NCBI GenBank assembly: GCA_003486645.1
Contig: DNGI01000187.1
Location: 7,848 to 14,572, forward strand
Direction: 5' to 3'
Source: Cyanobacteria bacterium UBA11370
GTDB lineage: Bacteria > Cyanobacteriota > Cyanobacteriia > Cyanobacteriales > Coleofasciculaceae
Length of the DNA stretch: 6,725 nucleotides
Shown piece by piece: positions 1 through 5,414 of the stretch. The position numbers were made by a program, and so were the translations under genes. The notes beneath the pieces are model-generated. The model was not told where the DNA came from and did not search any database. It saw only the letters and a list, made by a program, of their open reading frames with translations. The first letter of the stretch is position 1. The number at the start of each line of letters is the position of its first letter.

Positions 1-31
1 TGTTCGTTGTTTGTTGTTCGTTGGTTGTTAG
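1..31. repeat. Degenerate heptamer array (TTGTTNG family)
   Basis: About four imperfect 7-bp units read TGTTCGT, TGTTTGT, TGTTCGT, TGGTTGT. They belong to the same family as the cleaner arrays at 122-163 and 2682-2720. This copy is in the opposite orientation to 122-163 and may continue beyond the left edge. It looks like a decayed cyanobacterial STRR-type array. No coding potential is apparent. Confidence 0.6.
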
Positions 32-32
32 A

Positions 33-104
33 AGTAGCCTTCTCTAGAAATTAAATTTTCACTTAGACAGATAAGGGGTTCAGATTTTTTTAGAGATGCC
101 TACT
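33..104. repeat. Imperfect inverted repeat downstream of glgE
   Basis: The arm AGTAGCCTTCTCT (33-45) matches the reverse complement of 92-104 (AGTAGGCATCTCT) at 11 of 13 positions, with 46 bp between the arms. The flanking heptamer arrays (1-31 and 122-163) are also inverted relative to each other. A minus-strand transcript leaving glgE could therefore fold into a long interrupted stem. No clean GC-rich stem plus U-tract is present, so I do not call it a terminator. Confidence 0.4.
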
Positions 105-121
105 AGTTATTTACAATAAAT

Positions 122-163
122 AACCAACAACCAACAACCAACAACCAACAACTAACAACCAAC
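122..163. repeat. Heptamer array AACCAAC x6, touching the glgE stop codon
   Basis: Six consecutive 7-bp units of AACCAAC, the fifth being AACTAAC, occupy 42 bp. The last base (163) is also the last base of the minus-strand glgE stop codon, so the array begins exactly where translation ends. It is the same repeat family as 2682-2720, in inverted orientation. STRR-type heptamers are known in cyanobacteria. That this is one is my inference from the unit length. Confidence 0.85.
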
Positions 164-2118
164 TACTGTTTTATCCTGAAAACATGGGCTGGAATACCAT
201 GAGGATGGAGTTCGACATAGTTATGTCCTCCAAACCATGTAAAGGTGCGATCGCTTAACAAGTCATGCACCTGGTAATCTCGGTATGGGTCGATACCTAG
301 AGATTCCAAGGGTAAATCAATCCAACCGCCTTGAGTCCAATAAGGGTTAAGATTCACAATTGTTAGGATTACATCACTCAAGTTTTCGGTTTGTTTGCTG
401 TAGCAGATAATTTGCTCATTATCAGTGTGATGAAATCTCAAGGAATTATTATCTTGCAAGGCGCGATGTTCACGACGAATAGAGTTAATTCGTCCAATCA
501 AATGCTTGATACTAAAAGGACTATCCAAGTCCCAATACCGCAGTTGATATTTCTCAGAATCCAGATATTCTTCACTTCCAGGTTTCAAGGGACGGTTCTC
601 ACAAACCTCAAACGCTGGACCATACATTCCGTAAGTTGCGGCTAATGTAGCGGCTAAAACTAATCGAATTTTGAAGGCAGGTTGTCCCCCATGTTGGAGA
701 TATTCATGGAGAATATCAGGGGTATTCGGCCATACATTCGGACGAAAGATTTGATTGGCTGGATTGCTGGTTAATTCCTTGAAATATTCTGTCAATTCCC
801 ACTTATTATTCCGCCAAGTGAAATAGGTGTAAGATTGGGTAAAGCCTAATTTCGCCAAACGATACATCATTTTAGGGCGAGTAAAGGCTTCTGCTAAGAA
901 CATTACATCGGGATAAGTTTTCTTGACATCCCCAATCATCCATTCCCAGAAGAGAAATGCCTTAGTATGGGGATTATCAACGCGGAAAATCTTAACCCCT
1001 TTATCAATCCAAAAGAGAACAACACTTTTGAGTTCGTTCCACAGGTTTTCCCAATCTTCAGTTTCAAAGTCAATGGGGTAAATGTCCTGATATTTTTTAG
1101 GTGGATTTTCGGCATATTGAATCGTACCATCGGGTCTGTGTTTAAACCACTGGGGATGTTCTTTAACATAGGGATGGTCAGGGGAACATTGATAGGCTAA
1201 ATCTAAGGCAATTTCAATCCCAGACTCTGCGGCTTTAGCCACTAAATTTTTAAAGTCGTCCATGGTTCCCAATTGAGGATGAATGGCTTTATGTCCGCCT
1301 TCAGGAGAACCAATTCCCCAAGGGACACCAACATCTTCGGGTTCTGGGGTTGTCGAGTTATTTTTCCCTTTACGAAATGTTGTACCAATCGGATGAATGG
1401 GGGGCAAATAAAGAACATCAAAGCCTAAATTGGCAATATAGGGAAGACGTTTAACTACATCGTTGAATGTGCCATGTTCGCCTGCTTCACCACAAGAACG
1501 CGGGAACAGTTCATACCACGTACTAAAACGGGCTTTTTCCCGATCTACAGTAACTTTCAGTTCCTTGTCGTAAGTAGTAGCAAATTTCCGATCCGGATAC
1601 TTTGCCATTAAGTGTGCTAAGTCTTCCGAGAGGGCTTTATTTCCTAGAAGTAAAGAATCGGAATGATTAGAACGCAGCGTTTCTGCCCAGGTTTTCAATT
1701 GTGCTGCATCATCACCCGTGGCGCGATCGCTAGCGTGTTCAATTAATTCTGCCCCAATTAATAATTCAACCGATACATCTTGATCCGCTGCTAATTTCTT
1801 ATCCATGGCATTTCGCCAGGTTTTAAAATGGTCAACCCAGCCCATTACCGTATAAACATAACTCCCTAGTTCAGAAACTGTAAATTCTCCTTGCCAACGG
1901 TCATTGACTAACGGAAAAAGGGGTACTTCTAACCAGGTTTCAGATGTTTCTGGACGGTACAAAACCACGCCACTAACAACATCGTGACCATCCGTAAACA
2001 TATCAACTTCTACATGAACGCGATCGCCAATCGTTCGCTTAATCGCAAAACGACCCCCATCGAATTCTGGCCATATGCCTTCAATTTGAACTCTTTTTCT
2101 ACCGTCTTCTGGCACCAT
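163..2118 (-). CDS. glgE: GlgE-type alpha-1,4-glucan:maltose-1-phosphate maltosyltransferase (GH13)
   Basis: This 651-residue cytosolic enzyme is expected to extend alpha-1,4-glucans with maltosyl units from maltose 1-phosphate. Residues 7-130 match the N-terminal beta-sandwich region of GlgE (RVQIEGIWPEFDGGRFAIKR). A GH13 barrel follows, with STWYELFPRS (199-208), LYLPPIHPIG (236-245) and DLAYQCSPDHP (306-316). The nucleophile is Asp381 in FRVDNPH, the acid/base is Glu410 in FLAEAF, and the third carboxylate is probably Asp468 in NTPDIL. These spacings fit those I recall for Streptomyces GlgE. The C-terminal beta domain ends in YVELHPHGIPAHVFRI. The start is supported by AGAGGAA nine bases upstream. 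No treS, pep2/mak or glgB is adjacent, so the maltose 1-phosphate source is not visible. A related GH13 specificity cannot be excluded. Confidence 0.9.
   Translation of the reverse strand: MVPEDGRKRVQIEGIWPEFDGGRFAIKRTIGDRVHVEVDMFTDGHDVVSGVVLYRPETSETWLEVPLFPLVNDRWQGEFTVSELGSYVYTVMGWVDHFKTWRNAMDKKLAADQDVSVELLIGAELIEHASDRATGDDAAQLKTWAETLRSNHSDSLLLGNKALSEDLAHLMAKYPDRKFATTYDKELKVTVDREKARFSTWYELFPRSCGEAGEHGTFNDVVKRLPYIANLGFDVLYLPPIHPIGTTFRKGKNNSTTPEPEDVGVPWGIGSPEGGHKAIHPQLGTMDDFKNLVAKAAESGIEIALDLAYQCSPDHPYVKEHPQWFKHRPDGTIQYAENPPKKYQDIYPIDFETEDWENLWNELKSVVLFWIDKGVKIFRVDNPHTKAFLFWEWMIGDVKKTYPDVMFLAEAFTRPKMMYRLAKLGFTQSYTYFTWRNNKWELTEYFKELTSNPANQIFRPNVWPNTPDILHEYLQHGGQPAFKIRLVLAATLAATYGMYGPAFEVCENRPLKPGSEEYLDSEKYQLRYWDLDSPFSIKHLIGRINSIRREHRALQDNNSLRFHHTDNEQIICYSKQTENLSDVILTIVNLNPYWTQGGWIDLPLESLGIDPYRDYQVHDLLSDRTFTWFGGHNYVELHPHGIPAHVFRIKQ
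247..254. repeat. HIP1 octamer sites (seven in window)
   Basis: GCGATCGC occurs here and at 1723-1730, 2020-2027, 3127-3134, 3541-3548, 4414-4421 and 5708-5715, about one per 960 bp. All seven fall inside coding sequences. Overabundance of this palindrome is a hallmark of many cyanobacterial genomes and supports the taxonomic reading. Confidence 0.9.
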
Positions 2119-2127
2119 TTCAAATAA

Positions 2128-2134
2128 TTCCTCT
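2128..2134 (-). promoter_or_regulatory. Ribosome binding site of glgE
   Basis: On the minus strand AGAGGAA lies 9 nt before the ATG at 2118. It is the strongest Shine-Dalgarno match near the start and fixes the N-terminus as MVPEDGRKR. Confidence 0.65.
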
Positions 2135-2170
2135 AGTTGTAGCTTTTACGACAGTCGCAGTTGCCCCTTG

Positions 2171-2272
2171 TACCATTTTGGATTTTGGATTTTGGATTTT
2201 GGATTGAGTAATCTGACACAGGAAGCCAGGTTTAGGATGTCAAAATCTTGCAAATCTCACCGCAAAATGGTA
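2171..2272. repeat. 10-bp inverted repeat flanking a heptamer array
   Basis: TACCATTTTG (2171-2180) and CAAAATGGTA (2263-2272) are perfect reverse complements 82 bp apart, and the GATTTTG array starts in the left arm. A second overlapping dyad, GCAAAAT (2262-2268) with ATTTTGC (2300-2306), shares the right arm. The arms could bound a small non-autonomous element, but they are short and no target-site duplication was found. Confidence 0.35.
2174..2208. repeat. Heptamer array GATTTTG (about 5 units)
   Basis: Units read CATTTTG, GATTTTG x3, GATTGAG. This is the same heptamer family, in the same orientation, as the array embedded in pyrB at 4563-4604. It lies about 55 bp upstream of the glgE start, so it could fall within or near that gene's promoter or 5' leader. 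Confidence 0.8.
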
Positions 2273-2540
2273 TAGTTACATTCCTAATCTTCAGGCTGAA
2301 TTTTGCAGACAGGCAAGATACCCATCCCACCAACGTTTTACAACATTTAGTCACACAAAATTGAATGCCTGTTAGGGTACTCATGTTTGGCTTATAGGGA
2401 TGGGTTTGGTATTGATTTTTCACTAGATGCATCCGACTAATCCTACTACGCCCGTCCCGACTAATCATGACAAACAACGCACAGGGGTACGGTGCGGCAA
2501 TTTCTGCCAAGCTTTTCCGGCGAGGGACTTTGCCCCAATA

Positions 2541-2644
2541 GGTTAACGCTGGACTCCCGTCTTGCTACGCTAACCCTAAAGCCGCTTTGTTGTGAAGCTT
2601 TTTGGTAAACCCATACGAATGCTAACTTAGTTGAGCGAGCTAAG
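2541..2644. repeat. Cluster of three hairpin-forming dyads
   Basis: GGTTAACG (2541-2548) pairs with CGCTAACC (2568-2575); the one mismatch becomes a G-U pair in a minus-strand RNA. AAAGC (2578-2582) pairs with GCTTT (2597-2601), with possible extension by CC (2575-2576) and GG (2604-2605). CTTAG (2626-2630) pairs with CTAAG (2640-2644). The GCTACGCTAACC element resembles palindromic interspersed sequences common in cyanobacterial intergenic DNA. A structured RNA is possible but unproven. Confidence 0.35.
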
Positions 2645-2681
2645 GTCTGTCAAGAATTTAATGCAAATTGTTAAGTAGTCA

Positions 2682-2720
2682 TTGGTTGTTGGTTGTTGGT
2701 TGTTGGTTGTTGGTTGTTGG
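2682..2720. repeat. Heptamer array TTGGTTG (5.6 units)
   Basis: Five perfect TTGGTTG units plus TTGG run without interruption. The array is the reverse complement family of the one at 122-163, so the two bracket glgE in inverted orientation. It lies about 230 bp upstream of clpS. Confidence 0.88.
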
Positions 2721-2835
2721 TCATTTGTGTTACAACCTTTGGCTATCAAAGTACCGAAAAAGCTAGGCTGAACAATCCGTCCGAGGTAAGAGTAAGACTC
2801 GTAATACTTAATTTTTAGGACTTAGATTCTATATT

Positions 2836-2857
2836 TAGGTGGGTAGTGCCCACCCTA
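2836..2857. repeat. GC-rich palindrome GGTGGG / CCCACC
   Basis: GGTGGG (2838-2843) and CCCACC (2849-2854) form a 6-bp stem with a 5-nt loop, extendable by TA/TA across one bulged C. From memory, similar GGTGGGC..GCCCACCCTA palindromes are scattered through cyanobacterial intergenic DNA. No T-run follows, so it is not called a terminator. Confidence 0.5.
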
Positions 2858-2885
2858 CTCCCCCCTTAAAGTTGGTTTTTAGGGT

Positions 2886-2925
2886 AAGAGTTCTGTAAAC
2901 TAGAAGGCAGTACAGAATTTTTTAA
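2886..2925 (+). terminator. Hairpin with T-tract just upstream of clpS (terminator or attenuator)
   Basis: TTCTGTA (2891-2897) pairs with TACAGAA (2911-2917) around a 13-nt loop. The stem extends to about 12 bp by A-U and G-U pairs (2886-2890 with 2918-2922), and a T-rich run follows directly. The hairpin ends about 25 bases before the clpS ATG. It could stop upstream transcription, act as a clpS leader attenuator, or be an operator dyad. The stem is AT-rich, so its strength as a terminator is uncertain. Confidence 0.4.
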
Positions 2926-2948
2926 TTTTTAGTCAGCGCCTGAGAAAT

Positions 2949-3269
2949 ATGATAGTTTCAGCCGCTCTTAGTGTGATATCTGCTGCACCAATTCAAGCTC
3001 CTGAAAAAGCGAGTCAAGTGACCCGCAAGCCTTATCCTAACTATAAGGTGATTGTTCTTGATGATGATTTTAATACGTTCCAGCACGTTCACGACTGCCT
3101 AGTCAAGTATATTCCAGGGATGAGTAGCGATCGCGCCTGGGAACTCACCAATCAAGTCCACTATGAAGGTCAAGCCATTGTCTGGATTGGCCCTCAAGAA
3201 CAAGCAGAACTCTATCATCAACAATTAAGCCGTGCTGGGCTAACAATGGCTCCCTTGGAGGCAGGCTAA
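2949..3269 (+). CDS. clpS: ClpS-family adaptor of the Clp protease
   Basis: This 106-residue ClpS-family protein should deliver N-degron substrates to a ClpC-type chaperone. A variable, Ala/Ser/Pro-rich N-terminal extension (1-28) precedes the core. YKVIVLDDDFNTF (32-44) is the substrate-binding strand and loop. DRAWELTNQVHYEG (61-74) carries the conserved His71, and EQAELYHQQLSRAGL (84-98) is the last helix and tail. The usual Asn of the 'NDD' motif is Asp38 here, while Asp39 and Asp40 remain. The gatekeeper Met of E. coli ClpS aligns with Phe44. The sequence resembles one of the cyanobacterial ClpS paralogues. I cannot say which. The Shine-Dalgarno is weak (GAGA, 3 nt before ATG), but no better start exists. 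A DUF2103 gene follows after 4 nt. Confidence 0.92.
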   Translation: MIVSAALSVISAAPIQAPEKASQVTRKPYPNYKVIVLDDDFNTFQHVHDCLVKYIPGMSSDRAWELTNQVHYEGQAIVWIGPQEQAELYHQQLSRAGLTMAPLEAG

Positions 3270-3273
3270 AATT

Positions 3274-3576
3274 ATGAGTAACTCCAATAGCGGCAGGTTA
3301 GTTTGGAATCATTCTACACACATTCCCGGTTTGATTCCCGTTCTAGAACGACTGATCGGTTATAAAGGAATTCAAACCATTACACCAGCCGTTATTGGAC
3401 GCGCTAAAAGTCATCGTCCCCGCTTGGAATTAAAAATATCTGTACCCATTCGTGGGGGATTTAAAATTATTGCTAGGGCGGGAAAAACGGTTCAAGAAGT
3501 GTTTATTCTCACCGAGTTAAATCAGGGGGAATTAGAGGAAGCGATCGCGCAAGTTCTGAAACGGTCAAAAGTGTAA
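3274..3576 (+). CDS. DUF2103 protein, predicted metal-binding
   Basis: This 100-residue protein of unknown function is recognised as the DUF2103 family, which is widespread in cyanobacteria. The conserved-looking blocks are GRLVWNHSTHIPGL (7-20), ITPAVIGRAKSHRPRLELKI (36-55) and a C-terminal GGFKIIARAGKTVQEVF (61-77). His13, His16 and His47 are candidate ligands behind the family's 'predicted metal-binding' label. There is no signal peptide or membrane segment, so it is probably cytosolic. GGAGG at 3257-3261 lies 12 nt before the ATG, within the end of clpS. With the 4-nt intergenic gap this indicates co-transcription and possibly coupled translation with clpS. A link to N-degron proteolysis is inferred from position only. 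Confidence 0.85.
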   Translation: MSNSNSGRLVWNHSTHIPGLIPVLERLIGYKGIQTITPAVIGRAKSHRPRLELKISVPIRGGFKIIARAGKTVQEVFILTELNQGELEEAIAQVLKRSKV

Positions 3577-3622
3577 GAAAAATCAAATAACTCTTTAGTT
3601 TATGCTTTAACTCTATTACACT
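3577..3622. other. Short AT-rich gap between convergent genes
   Basis: These 46 bp separate the convergent DUF2103 gene and moaE. AAGTGTAA (3569-3576, ending in the DUF2103 stop codon) and TTACACTT (3616-3623, reaching the moaE stop codon) form an 8-bp dyad with a 39-nt loop. It may help terminate both transcripts, but the stem is weak and no classic terminator is visible. Confidence 0.35.
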
Positions 3623-4123
3623 TCAACAATTTGCATCAACCTGCTCACAAGCACCAATACTCACCCAATTACTCGAACCATCTTCCCAATGTTCCTTCTT
3701 CCAAATTGGTGCATTATGTTTTAACGTATCAATAGCATATTTACAAGCCGCAAATGCCTCACTACGATGAGGACAACCCACCGCCACTAAAACACTAATT
3801 TCGCCAATTTGTAAGCGACCAACACGATGATGAATCACAACCCGATTCACATCCGACCATTCCTGACGAATATCAGCAGCAATTGCCGCAAACACCCGCA
3901 TCGCCATAGGTTCATAGGCTTGATATTCCAGCGCCACCACTGATTTGCCATCCGTTTGATTGCGTACCGTACCACTCATAACAACAACTGCACCGTTAGC
4001 CGGATCATCAGCAAGAGCATAAACTTCTGCAAGGGATAAGGGAGCAAAAGTAATAACAAAATTATCCCCAACAAACGGCTTATTTACAGAAACAAAAGAC
4101 CTCATTAATCCTAAATTCATCAT
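3623..4123 (-). CDS. moaE: Molybdopterin synthase catalytic subunit MoaE
   Basis: MoaE works with thiocarboxylated MoaD to put the dithiolene sulfurs into cyclic pyranopterin monophosphate, giving molybdopterin in the cytosol. Family features are NGAVVVMSGTVRN (43-55), ALEYQAYEPMA (64-74), VVIHHRVGRLQIGE (95-108), PHRSEAFAACKYAIDTLK (118-135) and APIWKKE (138-144). Lys135 and Lys142 are seven apart, as are the two active-site lysines of E. coli MoaE, and His119-Arg120 match its conserved HR pair. At 166 residues it is slightly longer than the usual ~150 because of the N-terminus. AGGA at 4131-4134, 7 nt upstream, favours the first of two consecutive ATGs; the second (4120) or Met7 are alternatives. 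No moaD is in the window. pyrB lies 110 bp upstream on the same strand with no functional link. Confidence 0.93.
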   Translation of the reverse strand: MMNLGLMRSFVSVNKPFVGDNFVITFAPLSLAEVYALADDPANGAVVVMSGTVRNQTDGKSVVALEYQAYEPMAMRVFAAIAADIRQEWSDVNRVVIHHRVGRLQIGEISVLVAVGCPHRSEAFAACKYAIDTLKHNAPIWKKEHWEDGSSNWVSIGACEQVDANC

Positions 4124-4189
4124 CCCCTAATCCTAACAAATAAAACACTTTAACCATTACCAATATAATAATTTAAAACCCCATCATCC

Positions 4190-4230
4190 ATCCGCTACAT
4201 CCGCTACAACATCTGTTGCCACGTTGCCAC
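4190..4230. repeat. Two adjacent short tandem duplications
   Basis: ATCCGCTAC is repeated head-to-tail (4190-4198, 4199-4207), and GTTGCCAC is repeated likewise (4215-4222, 4223-4230). Both sit just downstream of the pyrB stop, in the pyrB-moaE spacer. They look like replication-slippage products. Nothing else is recognisable in the 110-bp spacer. Confidence 0.6.
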
Positions 4231-4233
4231 TGC

Positions 4234-5328
4234 TTATACAGGTTTCCCACTTCCCATTAAAAAAAGTAGCGCCATCCGCACCGCCACACCACTCGTCACC
4301 TGTTGAGAAATCAAACTAAAATCAGAGTCATCCATTAAATCCGAACTAATTTCAACACCCCGATTTACAGGGCCTGGATGTAGGACTTTTACCCCAGGTT
4401 GACAAAGTTTTAAGCGATCGCGCGTAATCCCATACCGCTGATGATATTCTCGCAAACTCGGCAAAAGATGAGCCGTCATCCGTTCCTTTTGCAACCGCAA
4501 CGTCATCACAAAATCCGCCTCTTTTAGTGCAGGTTCAATCTCCCAATGCACAAATAATTTACGATTTTGGATTTTGGATTTTGGACTTTGGATTTTGGAT
4601 TGGGAAAACCCATCCTCCCATCCCCCTATCTCCCCATTTTCTTCCCCATTCCCCACTCCCCACTCCCCACTCCCCACTCCCCATTCTCCAAACCATTTAG
4701 GCAAAAGAGTAGGAGGCCCTGCCAGATGTACCTCTGCACCACTTGCCGTCAGACTCCAAATATTAGAACGAGCCACTCTGGAGTGTAAAATATCTCCAAC
4801 AATGGCAATCTTTTTATCAGCCAGCAATTTTAAACGGGGATATTCTGGGTCTAAAAGAGATGTGAGTGTAAATAAATCAAGTAAGGCTTGAGATGGATGT
4901 TCGTGCTGACCATCTCCAGCATTAAGAACACCCACTCGTACACCCAGTCGATCCATTTCCTCCGCCACCGCTTGGGGAACTCCCGCTTCTCGATGGCGAA
5001 TCACCATCATATCAGAACCCATTGCTAAATAGGTCTTAGCCGTATCTAGAATCGTTTCCCCTTTAGTTAAGGAAGACGTTGCGGCGGCAAAATTAAGCGT
5101 ATCTGCACTTAACCGCTTTGCTGCCAATTCAAAACTACTCCGAGTGCGAGTTGAAGGTTCAAAAAACAAATTAGCAATCACCAAACCTTGTAAGGCAGGT
5201 ACTTTTTTCGTCCGCCGTGACAGAACCTCCTGACAGCTAGCAGCCGTTTGCAACACGGTATCGTATTCAGCAGGGGTAAAATCAGCCAGAGAGAGAACGT
5301 GACGGCGAGTCCATGTGGCAGTAGCCAT
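4234..5328 (-). CDS. pyrB: Aspartate carbamoyltransferase catalytic subunit with in-frame repeat insertion
   Basis: PyrB condenses carbamoyl phosphate and L-aspartate to N-carbamoyl-L-aspartate, the committed step of pyrimidine synthesis. The carbamoyl-phosphate domain has [13 protein letters not shown] (55-67), SLTKGET (86-92), IRHREAG (110-116) and [10 protein letters not shown] (142-151). The aspartate domain has [13 protein letters not shown] (177-189), LRLQKERM (277-284, Arg278) and [10 protein letters not shown] (317-326). The protein is 364 residues, against about 305-340 normally. Residues 214-257, Gly/Glu/Trp-rich then Ser/Lys/Gln-rich, are encoded by tandem heptamers and lie between [10 protein letters not shown] and [11 protein letters not shown], where homologues have only a short turn. 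Frame and downstream catalytic residues are intact, so activity is expected. The ATG at 5328 gives the usual cyanobacterial N-terminus; its Shine-Dalgarno is weak (AGGT, 6 nt away). Confidence 0.95.
   Translation of the reverse strand: MATATWTRRHVLSLADFTPAEYDTVLQTAASCQEVLSRRTKKVPALQGLVIANLFFEPSTRTRSSFELAAKRLSADTLNFAAATSSLTKGETILDTAKTYLAMGSDMMVIRHREAGVPQAVAEEMDRLGVRVGVLNAGDGQHEHPSQALLDLFTLTSLLDPEYPRLKLLADKKIAIVGDILHSRVARSNIWSLTASGAEVHLAGPPTLLPKWFGEWGVGSGEWGVGNGEENGEIGGWEDGFSQSKIQSPKSKIQNRKLFVHWEIEPALKEADFVMTLRLQKERMTAHLLPSLREYHQRYGITRDRLKLCQPGVKVLHPGPVNRGVEISSDLMDDSDFSLISQQVTSGVAVRMALLFLMGSGKPV
4563..4604. repeat. GATTTTG heptamer array inside pyrB
   Basis: Six 7-bp units span 42 bp: GATTTTG x3, GACTTTG, GATTTTG and a degenerate GATTGGG. 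On the pyrB strand they encode residues 242-256 ([14 protein letters not shown]). Because 7 is coprime to 3, all three frames are used and the peptide repeats every 7 residues. The array belongs to the same family as 2174-2208. Confidence 0.9.
4644..4685. repeat. CCCCACT heptamer array inside pyrB
   Basis: Six 7-bp units span 42 bp: CCCCATT, CCCCACT x4, CCCCATT. On the pyrB strand they encode residues 215-229 ([15 protein letters not shown]), a 7-residue repeat. The 39 bp between the two arrays (4605-4643) is a degenerate C-rich continuation with CCCATCC/CTCCCCA-like units, encoding residues 230-241. Confidence 0.9.
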
Positions 5329-5414
5329 AGAAATACCTATTGAATAAGGGACGGCAATGACTCAAGGTTGCCAAATGCCTACCGAATAAATAGTAATATC
5401 AACTGTGGCGCAAT

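Larger units (their letters stand above)
2119..2948. other. Gene-free region between glgE and clpS
   Basis: This ~830-bp stretch lies between the divergent genes glgE and clpS and must contain both promoters. I could not assign either with confidence. It holds heptamer arrays at 2174-2208 and 2682-2720, a 10-bp inverted repeat (2171-2180 with 2263-2272), a hairpin cluster at 2541-2644, a GGTGGG/CCCACC palindrome at 2836-2857 and a hairpin with a T-tract at 2886-2925. A 92-codon minus-strand frame at 2232-2510 has no recognisable family features and an improbable Cys-rich composition, so I read it as non-coding. No tRNA, known riboswitch or transposase remnant was recognised. Confidence 0.7.

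Noticed and set aside
122..163. Tandem repeats considered as a CRISPR array
   Set aside because: The units are 7 bp and contiguous, with no spacers and no cas genes in the window.
613..741. CCATACATTC occurring twice within glgE
   Set aside because: The two copies encode different peptides in an ordinary coding sequence, so this is best seen as chance.
391..1200. Open frames of 77-84 codons on both strands within glgE
   Set aside because: Shadows of the strongly supported glgE frame, with no family features of their own.
2232..2510. 92-codon open frame on the minus strand between glgE and clpS
   Set aside because: No recognisable domain, Cys-rich random-looking composition, no convincing ribosome site, and it lies in a region of dyads and repeats.
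4558..4689. pyrB insertion considered as an intein or an inserted sequence
   Set aside because: It is far too short for an intein, lacks splice-junction residues, has no transposase or terminal repeats, and consists wholly of heptamer repeats.
4567..4891. Two plus-strand open frames opposite pyrB, rich in Pro, Ser, His and Phe
   Set aside because: They are antisense translations of the heptamer arrays, which lack stop codons in every frame. The pyrB frame explains the DNA.
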